In this document: positions 1 through 8,649 of the stretch, one piece after another | Layout of the letters: each line of letters starts with the position of its first letter | How positions within the stretch are numbered: position 1 is the stretch's first letter | Source: a virus | IMG/VR virus record: IMGVR_UViG_3300020156_000031 | Span: 1 to 61,960 of that record | Length of the DNA stretch: 61,960 nt | Strand: one strand, 5' to 3' | Program-made: the position numbers and the translations under genes | The notes under the pieces: model-generated | What the model was told of the DNA's origin: nothing | The model's input: the letters and a program-made list of their open reading frames with translations, nothing else | Databases searched by the model: none

Positions 1-8
1 GTTTCTCC

Positions 9-1508
9 TTAGAAGAGGCCGCCGAGAATTGAGCCGAGGATGCCAAAGAGCCCGTCGTCGCTCTCGGTGGTGACCGTGCCTTCGCGCGGCGAGCCCTGCG
101 CCGCCTGCAAAAGCCGGATCGCGGAGTTGTAATCCTTCGCCGCGACGGCTTCCTGGAACCGCTGCTGCGTCTGGCGCTTCAGTTCTTCCTGGCTCTGGGC
201 GATCGTGCCGGCATTCATCAGCGCGTCGTTGACGGTCATGAAGTTCTGCAGGCTGTTGTTGCCGAGGCCCTGGATGGCCTGCGCCGTCGTGGCCTTGCGC
301 TCCGTGGCGTTCTGCCGTGCCGCCTGATTGGAAAGCTCGACCTGCTGGTTCATCTGAGAACCCGCGAGGCGGTTCTGTCCGGTCTGGATATCCCCTTGAA
401 GCTGACGGGCGAGAGCATCATTGGCCGATGCCTGATTCCTGCTTGCCGCATCGAGGTTCATCTGCGCGCCGGCTTGCTTGAACTGGCCGCTCTGCACGTC
501 GCCCTGGAACTGCCTCTGAAGGGCGTTCTCGCGCATGGCCTGATTGGCCTTGTCGGCATCGAGGCCCATGGTTGCCCCGGCCTGCCTGAACTGACCTGTC
601 TGGATATCGCCCTGCAATTGGCGCTGGAGCGCGTTTTCCTGCATCGACTGGTTGGACTGCCCGGCGGTCAGCTTTCGCCCCTGCGCGGCCTCTGTGAGCT
701 GCGCATCCTGCGATTTCATGGAGTCCATCCGGCCCATGTCGGCCTGGCGCTGGGTCAGTGCGTTGAGGAACGCATCCGCCATCGTCCGTCCGGTGGTGTC
801 GGAAATCGCCTCGTTGGTCTTGGCGAAGTTCTCGCCTTCCATGATGCCGTGCCGCGCATCGCCGAAGGCGCCGGACATCGCCGCCGAAGCACCGATCGAG
901 CGGCGCTGGCGCTCGCTCTCTTCCTGGATTTCGCGAACCTGCGGATCGAGAACCTGCTGCAGATACGGGCTGATATAGGAGGCGATGGCCCCGAGGGGGC
1001 CGCTTTCATCCATGATGCCGGTGGTCGAAAGCGCCGGCGCCGCCCGCCCATAGGCGTTCTCGTCGAGCATTCCGGCCTGACCGAGGCCCTTGGTCACGTC
1101 ATAGCTGAACCGCGGATCGCTCACCGCGCCCGCCTCGCCCAGCCCCTGCGTTACCGTGTGGCTGAAGTTCGGCATGGAAATGTCGGCGGCCTTGCCGAGG
1201 CCCTTGGTGATGTCGTAGCTGAAGTTCTGGGAATTGGCGAGTTCGGGCGCCGCGCCCTCGTATTCGTCCCAAAGCCCTTCCGCCTTGTTCAGCCCGAACA
1301 TGTCGTCGAGGTTCTGGTCGGCGAGCCAATCGACATTGCCGATCGCCCCTTCCTGCATGTCGTTCATGCCGGTGTAGAGGCTTTCCCCCTTCTTGGACCC
1401 GTAGACATAGTTCTTGTCGCTGCCGAGCCATTTTTCGATGTCGCCGAGCGCGTTCTTGGTCGGCTTCTTGATATAGCCGGGAAGGGTGGATTCTTGGGTC
1501 TGGGCCAT
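9..1508 (-). CDS. Repeat-rich virion protein, probable ejection/internal protein
   Basis: Encodes 499 residues. Two repeat families are visible. Residues about 95-150 hold three copies of a 20-residue unit built on SYD(I/V)TKGLG. Residues about 285-400 hold three copies of a roughly 35-residue unit built on LQRQLQGDIQTGQ. The protein is rich in Gln, Ala and Asn and has no signal peptide or membrane segment. It lies after the tail nozzle gene in the late operon and, if the window is circular, directly before the Gly/Lys-rich gene at 60872. The position and composition fit the internal or DNA-ejection proteins of podoviruses. I recognise no defined family, so this role is inferred from context. 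Confidence 0.7.
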   Translation of the reverse strand: MAQTQESTLPGYIKKPTKNALGDIEKWLGSDKNYVYGSKKGESLYTGMNDMQEGAIGNVDWLADQNLDDMFGLNKAEGLWDEYEGAAPELANSQNFSYDITKGLGKAADISMPNFSHTVTQGLGEAGAVSDPRFSYDVTKGLGQAGMLDENAYGRAAPALSTTGIMDESGPLGAIASYISPYLQQVLDPQVREIQEESERQRRSIGASAAMSGAFGDARHGIMEGENFAKTNEAISDTTGRTMADAFLNALTQRQADMGRMDSMKSQDAQLTEAAQGRKLTAGQSNQSMQENALQRQLQGDIQTGQFRQAGATMGLDADKANQAMRENALQRQFQGDVQSGQFKQAGAQMNLDAASRNQASANDALARQLQGDIQTGQNRLAGSQMNQQVELSNQAARQNATERKATTAQAIQGLGNNSLQNFMTVNDALMNAGTIAQSQEELKRQTQQRFQEAVAAKDYNSAIRLLQAAQGSPREGTVTTESDDGLFGILGSILGGLF

Positions 1509-1513
1509 TGCGT

Positions 1514-1771
1514 TCAGCCTTTCTTGGCCCCGCCTCTCGCGAGGTCGAGGAGAAGGGTTGCCACGACATTCGCGAGGTCGGTCAGCGTGGCTGTCGCCAC
1601 GTCGAGTTCGCGGGTTTCCGTGTAGTTTGTGATGGTGAAGTCGCTGGCGATCACGCCCGGGTCTTTCTCGAAACTCGCCATTTCGATCTCGCGGAGCGCG
1701 GACACGACAAAGCGCCCCTCCGCCGACTGGTGCATCGAGGGAGGGGGAGAGCCGACAAAGACACGTCTCAT
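1514..1771 (-). CDS. Small late-operon protein of unknown function
   Basis: Encodes 85 residues. The start ATG overlaps the stop of the tail nozzle gene in an ATGA arrangement, so translation is probably coupled. The protein has no cysteine pairs, no clear membrane segment and no family I recognise. Residues 50-77 are rich in Thr, Ala and Leu and could form a helix. The gene lies between the tail nozzle and the repeat-rich virion protein, so a small virion or assembly role is likely but unproven. Confidence 0.65.
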   Translation of the reverse strand: MRRVFVGSPPPSMHQSAEGRFVVSALREIEMASFEKDPGVIASDFTITNYTETRELDVATATLTDLANVVATLLLDLARGGAKKG

Positions 1772-3564
1772 GAGCTGGAATTTCGCTTCTTGCCGGCGGC
1801 GCTGACTTCGAGCCCGAACTTGCCGAGCCGGAAATCCCCGCCGAGGGTGTTGGAGGTGATCTTGAGCCCGACCTGCCGGCCCGCCACGCGCGGCTCCACC
1901 AGCTTGTCGGTTTCCGAGATCGTGATGGTTTCGCTCATCACCACCTCGTCGCGGGGGTGATCCTTGCCGTAGATGTAGAGGGACAGATCGCCGCTCTGCC
2001 GCTCGAAATCGGGCACGAAGCCGAAGATGTCGACCGGCTGGTTGCCGCCCTCCAGATCGAACGGGGCGAGTTCGATATGGGCCGACATCGCCGAACTGTC
2101 GTCATTGCTGACTTCCGCCACGTCATGCACCCACACGCGGCCCTGCCCCAGCATGACGGGCCGGGTTTCGCCGAATGCGAACTTGGTTCCGGCGGTGCGG
2201 TCCATCGTGCCGTTGACCCACGAGAAGTCATTGAGGTTGACCGCGACATAGGTGTCCGGCTCGCTTCCCCCGGTCGGGAAGAAGAACCACACCTCGTTGT
2301 ATTTGCTGTTGAAGATCGCGAAGGATTTCACGGCCTGCACGATGTCGATGTTGTCGAACACCCAATCGAGAATGTCGGAGGAATTGGGGATGGTCTGGAC
2401 GGTGCCGTTGAACAGGTGGAAGTTCCGGTTGGACATCCAGAACACCGCGCTGTCGGTCTTGCAGAAGGCGTGGGGGCCGATCAGCCCGCATTCGTCGCCC
2501 GCCGCACGGCTGTCATAGACCGCCGACGATCCGGTGAACTGGAACATGAACAGCTTGGCATCGCTCCACACCAGGGAGGCGCCGAGGGAGAAGGACGTTC
2601 CCGCGATCAGCTTCGTGCCGCCCTGAAGCTTGCGCTCGTTGGCGGTGTTGGTGCTGGATGGTGTCCAGTCCGTGAAATCCTCGATGTCCGGCCATCTCAC
2701 GGTCATCTTGTCGTAAGCGCCGGCCAGTGTGGTGCAGCCCAGCGCGAAGATATAGCGCTCCTGGGTGACGAACAGCGAGCGGACCTGCTCGGGCGCTCCC
2801 GAGACGCGCTCCGGCCGCACCGCGCCGGCGGATGCGTCATAGTGAAAGATCGTTCCGTCGCTGGGGCACAGCATCAGGTCTTCGCCGTAGAAATCCAGGC
2901 TCCAGATCATCGGCTCGGTGACGGCGCCCAGACCGAGCGAAACATCCATCCCGTAATAGCCGTAGCCGTAGAGCCCGACACCCCATCCGGTGAGATATTC
3001 AGGGTCCACCAGCCCGACATTGACGTAGTAGGAGACGGTGACGCTCCCGCCGCCGGTTGCCGTCGACGAGGCGTTCGAGCCGGCGGTGATGGTGTATTCG
3101 TCATCGCCCACTATCGAGGCGACGAGATATTCCCCGTCGATGGTCAGCCCGCCGACCGCGGTTGCACCGTCGAACAGCACCTTGGTTCCCACCGACGTAA
3201 TGCCGTGCGCGGTGTCGTTGACCGTGACGATCGGAGAGCCGCTGGTGGTCTCGAAGGGATCGGTCAGCGTGTCTTCCACGACGCGGAACGGCGTGATCGA
3301 AGTCAGGGAGCCGTTTCTGATCAGATGCAGATCGGTGGCGGTGCCGAAGCAGATGATCTGCGTTCCGTCGAAGGAGGTCCATGCCTTTACGCCGCGCGCA
3401 TAGCCTTCGTATTCGTCCTCGATCAGCCGCTGGAACCCGCCGATCTTCTCGGGATAGCCGCCATTGAACCGCACCTTGTCGGCGTCGATCCAGCGCCCGG
3501 AGGCCGCATAGGGGCTATCCGCCTTGACCACGCCAGGCGGTACGGTCATCGGAAAGAACGGCAT
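1768..3564 (-). CDS. Tail nozzle / DNA-stabilisation protein (T7 gp12 or P22 gp10-like)
   Basis: Encodes 598 residues starting from the ATG at 3564, just after the stop of the preceding gene. The N-terminus has the pattern PFFPMTVPPGVVKADSPYAA followed by GRWIDADKVRF and GGYPEKIGGFQRL. This pattern of entering Gly and Trp residues is typical of podoviral nozzle proteins that close the portal channel. The body is beta-rich, with many Gly/Asp/Thr turns, a series of paired strands and several Trp residues, as expected for a propeller-like nozzle. The gene follows the fibre genes and precedes the ejection-protein genes. Assignment to the gp12/gp10 class is by pattern, and I cannot tell which of the two is closer. 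Confidence 0.75.
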   Translation of the reverse strand: MPFFPMTVPPGVVKADSPYAASGRWIDADKVRFNGGYPEKIGGFQRLIEDEYEGYARGVKAWTSFDGTQIICFGTATDLHLIRNGSLTSITPFRVVEDTLTDPFETTSGSPIVTVNDTAHGITSVGTKVLFDGATAVGGLTIDGEYLVASIVGDDEYTITAGSNASSTATGGGSVTVSYYVNVGLVDPEYLTGWGVGLYGYGYYGMDVSLGLGAVTEPMIWSLDFYGEDLMLCPSDGTIFHYDASAGAVRPERVSGAPEQVRSLFVTQERYIFALGCTTLAGAYDKMTVRWPDIEDFTDWTPSSTNTANERKLQGGTKLIAGTSFSLGASLVWSDAKLFMFQFTGSSAVYDSRAAGDECGLIGPHAFCKTDSAVFWMSNRNFHLFNGTVQTIPNSSDILDWVFDNIDIVQAVKSFAIFNSKYNEVWFFFPTGGSEPDTYVAVNLNDFSWVNGTMDRTAGTKFAFGETRPVMLGQGRVWVHDVAEVSNDDSSAMSAHIELAPFDLEGGNQPVDIFGFVPDFERQSGDLSLYIYGKDHPRDEVVMSETITISETDKLVEPRVAGRQVGLKITSNTLGGDFRLGKFGLEVSAAGKKRNSSS

Positions 3565-3566
3565 GG

Positions 3567-4136
3567 TTATTCCGGCCAGGCCAGGGAGGGCAGTTCGCCC
3601 TCGATCTCGGAGAAGGCGGAGGGAATGTCGCGGGTGCCGGCTTCCACCTCCGCCAGCATGGCATAGAGCGCGCCCCACATTGCATCGCGCGCCGCGACGG
3701 CATAGGTGCCTTCCGCCGCGAATTGCGCATTGGTGGAGGCCGCATAGGTCGAAGCGGAAAGAATGCCGTCATAGCCGCGCGTTTTGGCGAAATCGTCCAG
3801 CCTGGCTTGCGCGGCGGCGACGATCGATGCCTTCAGCGCTTCGTGACGCTGGGCCGTCCAGTTGGCGACATAGGCGTCCTGTTCGGCCTGTGAGGCGAAG
3901 GAAGGCTCGAGCTTGTATTTCGTGCGCCAGACGCCATCGACCTTCTCGGCTCCGTCCTCGACCGGATGCTGCCATGGCTCGCCGGAGGGCGGCGCGGCTT
4001 CGGAAACCACGTCGATCCCGCTGAAGCCGGCGAGCGACTGCGCGGTGACGCTTCGGGGGAAGCTCGTATGGGGATTCCGCGCCTGGAAATCCGCCACCGA
4101 GATCACCTCGCCGGTCGATTTGATCCTGACTTTCAT
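3567..4136 (-). CDS. DUF4376-type tail fibre accessory protein
   Basis: Encodes 189 residues starting at MKVRIKST; longer upstream starts would overlap the preceding fibre gene. The C-terminal half reads as a DUF4376 domain: a helix beginning KASIVAAAQARLDDFAKTRGYDGI, an Ala/Ser-rich segment with STYAAST, and an aromatic AMWGALY motif. DUF4376 domains are commonly found next to or fused with phage tail fibre proteins. The gene sits between a fibre/receptor-binding candidate and the tail nozzle gene, which fits a fibre assembly or attachment role. Confidence 0.7.
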   Translation of the reverse strand: MKVRIKSTGEVISVADFQARNPHTSFPRSVTAQSLAGFSGIDVVSEAAPPSGEPWQHPVEDGAEKVDGVWRTKYKLEPSFASQAEQDAYVANWTAQRHEALKASIVAAAQARLDDFAKTRGYDGILSASTYAASTNAQFAAEGTYAVAARDAMWGALYAMLAEVEAGTRDIPSAFSEIEGELPSLAWPE

Positions 4137-4146
4137 GGTGCTTTCC

Positions 4147-4737
4147 TCATTCCGCCGCGAGCATTTCGATGACGACGGTGAACCATTGCTGGCCGCCCCC
4201 CATTGCTGCCGTGGCGCTCGACCAGCTCGTAACGAAATCGTTGTCGAAGAAGGATGCAAAGCCCTCGTGCCGCTCAGTGTAGCCGGTCGGCGTGTTCAGC
4301 CCTGTAATGTAGTCCCCCTCCCCCGCGGCCATGGCGAGCAGCCACGACGAGCCATCCGTTTCGTCAAGCGTTCCCCCAGCATAGGTCAGGGTCGGGCCGT
4401 TTCCGGTGTCTGTCTGTGCGGTTCCGATGCTTCCGACATTGCGATAGACCACGGTGAATACATTGGAGGCGTTGGTCCATGTCCTAGGCGGCTCACTAGA
4501 GGATGTTGCGAACTTGTAGCCGAGCCGAACGGCCCAGCCGGACCCTGAATAGGTAGTGATGCTTGTGTAGTCGCTTGCCAGGGACGGTACAGTGCTATTG
4601 TTCACGTTCCAGGCCGAGACGACGATCAGATCATCTGTCAGATGGCTAGGCACCGATGTGCCTGCGCCCTCAGTTTCGAGCTTTGACACAAAAGAGATCA
4701 GCAGTTTACCGGAATCAACCCCGTCACATGCGAACAT
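4147..4737 (-). CDS. Tail fibre or receptor-binding protein candidate
   Basis: Encodes 196 residues. The sequence is almost all beta-type: alternating Thr, Ser, Val and Gly with aromatic residues, ending in a QQWFTVVIEML strand. There is no coiled coil. Phage proteins of this type, which carry the phrase DLIVVSAW followed by sugar-type loops, are usually fibre tip domains. The gene starts 10 bases after the stop of the longer fibre gene. The codon usage and base composition around 4400-4700 look slightly more AT-rich than the neighbours, as expected for a fast-changing host-range gene. I do not identify the receptor. Confidence 0.6.
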   Translation of the reverse strand: MFACDGVDSGKLLISFVSKLETEGAGTSVPSHLTDDLIVVSAWNVNNSTVPSLASDYTSITTYSGSGWAVRLGYKFATSSSEPPRTWTNASNVFTVVYRNVGSIGTAQTDTGNGPTLTYAGGTLDETDGSSWLLAMAAGEGDYITGLNTPTGYTERHEGFASFFDNDFVTSWSSATAAMGGGQQWFTVVIEMLAAE

Positions 4738-4746
4738 CGACCGCCC

Positions 4747-5670
4747 TCACAGATAGTTCCGTCCGATGGTGCGCCCGAACCAGTAGGTGCCATCGGAGGT
4801 GAATGCGAAGAGATCGGCCTTGCTCGCGGTCGCTGTAAGAGTCGGCGCGGTTCCGGCGGGCCATTTCACGGCGGAGGGCCAGGTCACGGTGCGCGAGCCC
4901 GTCCCGTCCTGCTTCTGGACGAGAAGGAATGATTTCCCAGCCGATGCCGTGGGGAAGGTATAGGTGCAGTTCCCCGTCAATGTGAGGATTTGTACCGTCC
5001 CGTTGGCGAGGTCGATCGTGTAGGCCGTCGAGGTATTGGCGGAGACGGTTTCCTCGGTATAGCCGTTGTTGAAGGTGGCGCCGTTCACCGTCGGCGTGTT
5101 GAGCGTGGGCGACGTCAGGGTCTTCCCCGAAAGCGTCTGGGTGTCGGTCGTTCCCACAACCGTTCCAGAAGGCGCGGTCTTGCCCGCCCATGTCGTGAGA
5201 TCGGCATCATAGGCCTGAACGCTGACGCCGATATCGTCCTCATCCAGATAGCCGGAAAGATCGAGCGTGCTGGATTCGATCAGCTTGATCGCCGTCTCGC
5301 CGTCCGAATAGAAGAAGGCATTCTTGCCCTGGGTGATCGTCTCCCCGCTTCCCCCCGAAGGCTTCACGGTCACGGTATAGGCGCCCGACGTGCCGTTCTT
5401 GACCGCCCAGAACCCTTTTTGATCGGCCTTCAGGATGATGGAGCGGTTGCCGGTCAGTGCGCCGGACAGGTTGAGAAACAGAGAGCGGTGCTGCGCATCG
5501 GTCAGCGTGACATCGGCCGAGGTGACCGCGATATCGGAGCTTTCGGTGATCGCGTCCTCGAGAAATTCCAGATTGGAGGTGTTGGCCGCGCCCCAATTGT
5601 CGAAGCCGAGAACGCCGCTGTCTCCCAGCGCCAGGAGCGCCAGCAGGAGATTGGAGGATGTGGTCGCCAT
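4747..5670 (-). CDS. Tail fibre protein
   Basis: Encodes 307 residues from the ATG at 5670, which overlaps the stop of the adaptor gene by one base. The middle contains the stalk phrase LSGKTLTSPTLNTPTVNGATF, a repeat style seen in many trimeric phage fibres. The C-terminal part, with SFLLVQKQDGTGSRTVTWPS and FAFTSDGTYWFGRTIG, resembles the distal beta domain found at the end of many fibre proteins. The short hydrophobic N-terminus (LLLALLALG) probably docks on the tail rather than acting as a signal. Genes for the adaptor and a second fibre-like protein flank it. Confidence 0.8.
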   Translation of the reverse strand: MATTSSNLLLALLALGDSGVLGFDNWGAANTSNLEFLEDAITESSDIAVTSADVTLTDAQHRSLFLNLSGALTGNRSIILKADQKGFWAVKNGTSGAYTVTVKPSGGSGETITQGKNAFFYSDGETAIKLIESSTLDLSGYLDEDDIGVSVQAYDADLTTWAGKTAPSGTVVGTTDTQTLSGKTLTSPTLNTPTVNGATFNNGYTEETVSANTSTAYTIDLANGTVQILTLTGNCTYTFPTASAGKSFLLVQKQDGTGSRTVTWPSAVKWPAGTAPTLTATASKADLFAFTSDGTYWFGRTIGRNYL

Positions 5671-6302
5671 CAGTTTTCCTCCCAATTCATATCCAGTTCG
5701 ACCCCGCGCAGCGCGAAGTCGCTTTCGGACTTGATTTCCTCGATCTGCTGGAGCGCGCGGAGTTCGGACTGGTTCATCAGGTCGTATTCCTTGCGGGCCT
5801 CGGCGGCGAAGGTCAGGCACACCCGGCGCACCAGCGACGGATAGCGCTCGGTCAGCCAGTTTGTGGGATTGTCGGCGGAGAGAAGATCGGGCTTCTTGAA
5901 GAACACGAATTTCGCGGTATAGGCCTGATCCGCCTTGGTGTTGAACTGCATCAGCCCGTTGAAGTCGCACCAGTAGGACGGCGGGTCTTCGGGCAGGCTT
6001 GCGTCCTCATCCCATGCGAGATGGGTCCGGAACCATTCGGGGTCTTTGAGCCGCACCCTCGCGACATAGCCTGGAATGGAAAGCTGGATCGGATCGAGAT
6101 AGCCGGTCGGAAACGAGGCGGTGGAGGCTTCGGCGGCAATCGCGACATCGGCGGTCGCCGACATCTGCCGCACCCGGAGCTTTGAATAAATCCACGCCTG
6201 CGCCTCTTCCAGGATGCCCTCGGCATCGATCCGCGAATAGTTGATCGCGTATTTGATCGAGCCTTCGGTCGCGGCGTCGGCGACAAGCGTGGAGAAATTC
6301 AT
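5670..6302 (-). CDS. Head-tail adaptor protein
   Basis: Encodes 210 residues; a GTG one codon upstream is an alternative start. The helical C-terminal half contains NWLTERYPSLVRRVCLTFAA followed by a long charged helix. This WL-ERYP-L--AC---A pattern is characteristic of adaptor proteins that dock under the portal in podoviruses and related phages. The N-terminal helix (LVADAATEGS and IDAEGILEEAQAWIYSKLRVRQM) is also typical. The gene is located between capsid and tail fibre genes. It would form the dodecameric ring joining portal to nozzle. Confidence 0.75.
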   Translation of the reverse strand: MNFSTLVADAATEGSIKYAINYSRIDAEGILEEAQAWIYSKLRVRQMSATADVAIAAEASTASFPTGYLDPIQLSIPGYVARVRLKDPEWFRTHLAWDEDASLPEDPPSYWCDFNGLMQFNTKADQAYTAKFVFFKKPDLLSADNPTNWLTERYPSLVRRVCLTFAAEARKEYDLMNQSELRALQQIEEIKSESDFALRGVELDMNWEEN

Positions 6303-6306
6303 CACG

Positions 6307-6684
6307 TCACCACTTCACATCGTCATGGGAAACGACGCCGGCGTCCACCAGCGCGGTTTTCGTGGATTTGGCTGTGCCGACATCGGCGTCGGGATAAAGC
6401 GCCTTGACGGCCGCCTTCACGCTGAAGAAGCCGTATTTCTTTTCGCCCCTGGCCCAGCCAGCCAGATCGATCTCGTCTTCGCCTTTGTCGCCTTCGTCGG
6501 TAACGGGTGCCTTCTTGACTTCAGAAGCGGAAAGGGCGGCTTTCACCGCCCCATTCGCCCCCGCGTCACTTCTCAGATACCGGCCATCGACCCCGAAATA
6601 GTGTCCGTCCTGCCAGAAATGGGCATCGCTGGGTGGGCACAGGGTTCCGAAGTGCCGGTTCTTGTCGAGTTGCGGGAGAGCCAT
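6307..6684 (-). CDS. Small late-operon protein, possible HeH/LEM-like fold
   Basis: Encodes 125 residues from the ATG at 6684, which has an AAGGAAA ribosome binding site seven bases upstream. Residues about 15-40 are rich in His, Phe, Tyr and Gly (FWQDGHYFGVDGRYL) and read like the FHQDG-x-F phrase found near capsid genes in several phages. The C-terminus (VKAALYPDADVGTAKSTKTALVDAGVVS) alternates short helices. Similar short proteins near capsid genes are unassigned. It lies between two tiny genes and the adaptor. Confidence 0.65.
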   Translation of the reverse strand: MALPQLDKNRHFGTLCPPSDAHFWQDGHYFGVDGRYLRSDAGANGAVKAALSASEVKKAPVTDEGDKGEDEIDLAGWARGEKKYGFFSVKAAVKALYPDADVGTAKSTKTALVDAGVVSHDDVKW

Positions 6685-6686
6685 GG

Positions 6687-6875
6687 TCACTTTCCTTTCG
6701 GAGTGGACGCACCCGAAATCGAGTGACCGAGGTTGTTCTGGCCGCCGCCGATCTTCGAATTGCTGAGATTGGCGGTTGCCGAATAGCCCTTGGGCTGGAT
6801 CGAGGAGGTATCGACGCCCGAAGCCTTCATGAGCTTCGTGCCGCGGGCGCCGGAAATGGTGGTCTTGGTTTCCAT
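6687..6875 (-). CDS. Tiny late-operon protein of unknown function
   Basis: Encodes 62 residues starting with METKTT. It is rich in Gly, Ser, Lys and Asn and contains no predicted helix of note; it may be disordered. It follows the 74-residue gene with only a few bases between them, and the next gene begins directly after. No family recognised. Confidence 0.55.
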   Translation of the reverse strand: METKTTISGARGTKLMKASGVDTSSIQPKGYSATANLSNSKIGGGQNNLGHSISGASTPKGK

Positions 6876-6880
6876 GGGGA

Positions 6881-7105
6881 TCAATCCATCATGTAGGAGT
6901 CGAACAGGCAGTCGTCGTCGGTCTTCAGGTTCGGACTTGCGTTCCGGGCCTTGGACCAGCGATAGGGCTGCTCGTTGCGCTCGAAGTTTTCACGGCGAAG
7001 GATGGTGTATCCATCCCTCAGTGGATCGGTCCCGCCGCTCGGCTTGATCGGTTCTTCCGAATTGCGCGGGTTGCGGGAACGGTATCTGCGATTGTCGGTG
7101 GACAT
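6881..7105 (-). CDS. Small basic late-operon protein of unknown function
   Basis: Encodes 74 residues with an AAGGAAC ribosome binding site. The N-terminus is strongly basic and Asn-rich (TDNRRYRSRNPRN), and the C-terminus is acidic (KTDDDCLFDSYMMD). It contains the phrase DGYTILRRENFERNEQPYRW, which is aromatic and charged. A stem-loop lies just upstream. The position next to the decoration-like protein suggests a minor head protein, but I do not recognise it. Confidence 0.6.
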   Translation of the reverse strand: MSTDNRRYRSRNPRNSEEPIKPSGGTDPLRDGYTILRRENFERNEQPYRWSKARNASPNLKTDDDCLFDSYMMD

Positions 7106-7126
7106 TGGCAGGTTCCTTCATGTTGG

Positions 7127-7150
7127 GCCGCCCGCCCGAAAGCGAGCGGC
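7127..7150 (-). other. Stem-loop between late genes
   Basis: Read on the minus strand, GCCGCTCGC pairs with GCGGGCGGC around a TTTCGG loop: nine pairs with one wobble. No T-run follows, so this is more likely an RNA processing or stability hairpin than a terminator. It sits between the decoration-like gene and the small basic gene. Confidence 0.55.
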
Positions 7151-7156
7151 AGGGGC

Positions 7157-7552
7157 TCACAGAGCCCAATCGACGATCACGGTGACCGTGCCGATGCCTG
7201 CCGGCGTGCCGCCGGTCGGGGCGGTGCATGTCACCTCGACCTGGGTATCGGCCGGGATCGATGCGGAGATGATCGCGTCGGTGTCGGTGACGCCATCATC
7301 GGATGCCACGCTGTCCGTCGCCGCCGTGGTGCCGAGGTTCATCAGCGCGTAGGCGTCGGTATCGGCCGCCGTGCCGACCATGATGTTGGCTTCGGTGGTC
7401 GTGTTGGTGAAGGTTTCGGAGGCCGAGAGGTGGATGCAGACCAGACGGCCTGCCTTTCCCTTCGGTCCCTGGAACGAATGCGAGGTGGAGCCGGCGCCGA
7501 AATCCACGGTCGGGAAGACGTAGAACCGGCGGTCGGGGTTCGAATAAGACAT
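7157..7552 (-). CDS. Capsid decoration/stabilising-like protein
   Basis: Encodes 131 residues with an AAAGGGC ribosome binding site. The protein is beta-rich, with many Thr, Ala, Gly and Asp residues, one strand ending in TVTVIVDWAL, and few charged residues. It follows the major capsid gene after a 63-base gap with a hairpin. The size, composition and position match decoration or head-fibre proteins of tailed phages. The assignment is by context only. Confidence 0.6.
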   Translation of the reverse strand: MSYSNPDRRFYVFPTVDFGAGSTSHSFQGPKGKAGRLVCIHLSASETFTNTTTEANIMVGTAADTDAYALMNLGTTAATDSVASDDGVTDTDAIISASIPADTQVEVTCTAPTGGTPAGIGTVTVIVDWAL

Positions 7553-7586
7553 CGCGGATGCCCTTTCTTCTTCGAGTTGAGGAGAT

Positions 7587-7608
7587 GGACCGGGGCGAAC
7601 CCCGGCCC
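7587..7608 (-). other. TTCG-capped stem-loop after the major capsid gene
   Basis: On the minus strand GGGCCGGGG pairs with CCCCGGTCC around a TTCG tetraloop. There is no T-run. Hairpins of this kind after a capsid gene usually protect the abundant capsid message from 3' decay. Confidence 0.6.
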
Positions 7609-7615
7609 AGCCGGA

Positions 7616-8626
7616 TCAGGCGGCGCTGTCCCACAGGACGCAGCGCGCATTGGCCGCGTCGGAGTGGGTGAGGCCGAAGCCGCCGAGGTAGAACCAGGCG
7701 AGGCCCATGGAGCGGCCGTAGTCTTCCGGGATTTTGGCGCGCACTTCTTCCGGCACCGCCGGCGCTTCGATCACCGTGTCGGAGCCGAAGAACAGGCACC
7801 AGGACGACTTGGCGTTGTTCCAGTTGTCGTTCGTGGCCCGGTAGATGTAGTTGCTCGAAGCCGACGAGGCGGAGAAGGCCGCATCGTTGGCGTGACCCTT
7901 CGGCACTTCCGTCTGCTCGACGAAGCGAGCGTTGCGGTAGCGGCCGATTTCGCCCCGGAAGATCAGGGAGATGCCGGTTTCCGTGTACTGATGGATGTCC
8001 TCCATCTCGTCGCGGACATTGGTGAGGGTCGAGGCATGGCTGATGGCGGCGTAGTCGTCGCCGTCATAGGCCGGGATGTTACGATCCTTCATCGTGTCGG
8101 TGATGGCCTTTACGTGACCGAGGCCGAGCGCGACGTTGTTGGTCGTGGAGGCCGCGCCGTTCTCGGTCAGGACGATGGCGGTCGTCGAAGTGCCGGAGTC
8201 GGGCGAGACGCGCAGCGGGGTCTGGAAGAACTGGTAGGCGGCCGCACGATCGAGGGTTCCGCGTGCGTCGTCGCGAAGCACCTGGTCCACCGCGTCCTTG
8301 ACCGACAGTTCCGACTGAAGGTCGAGAAGGTTGGTGTAGGGCACGGAATTGCCGAATTCCTGGATCGTCAGTTCGGACTGGCCGATCGTGGCTTCGCTTT
8401 CCGGCATGCGCTGGAGTTCGCTGATGGGGCCGCCACGTGTTGCGATCGTGGAGATGCGGTCCCACCGATAGGTGTTGCCCTTGTGAAGGCCGAGGGCATC
8501 ACCCTTGGGGTCGGCAAAGGCGCGGAACTTGCAGGTGTTCTGCAGGGCCATGCGCAGATGCTTGTCGAGATTGTCGGCGTAGAGATACCCACCCTTCGCA
8601 GGGGTGGACCATACCATACCGGTCAT
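7616..8626 (-). CDS. Major capsid protein, N4-gp56-like
   Basis: Encodes 336 residues from the ATG at 8626, with AAGGAAC eight bases upstream. The region around residues 45-125 contains KGNTYRWDRIST, SELTIQEFGNSVPYTNLLDL and a D(A)RGTLDRAAAYQFF helix. That order (a GD-x-W strand, an EFGN-x-V strand, then a helix with DARGTLD) is the pattern of the N4 gp56 family, which has an HK97-type fold. It is preceded by a scaffold-like gene and followed by a decoration-like gene, the usual order of head genes. Confidence 0.8.
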   Translation of the reverse strand: MTGMVWSTPAKGGYLYADNLDKHLRMALQNTCKFRAFADPKGDALGLHKGNTYRWDRISTIATRGGPISELQRMPESEATIGQSELTIQEFGNSVPYTNLLDLQSELSVKDAVDQVLRDDARGTLDRAAAYQFFQTPLRVSPDSGTSTTAIVLTENGAASTTNNVALGLGHVKAITDTMKDRNIPAYDGDDYAAISHASTLTNVRDEMEDIHQYTETGISLIFRGEIGRYRNARFVEQTEVPKGHANDAAFSASSASSNYIYRATNDNWNNAKSSWCLFFGSDTVIEAPAVPEEVRAKIPEDYGRSMGLAWFYLGGFGLTHSDAANARCVLWDSAA

Positions 8627-8649
8627 GGGGAGTTCCTTTCGGGTCGAGC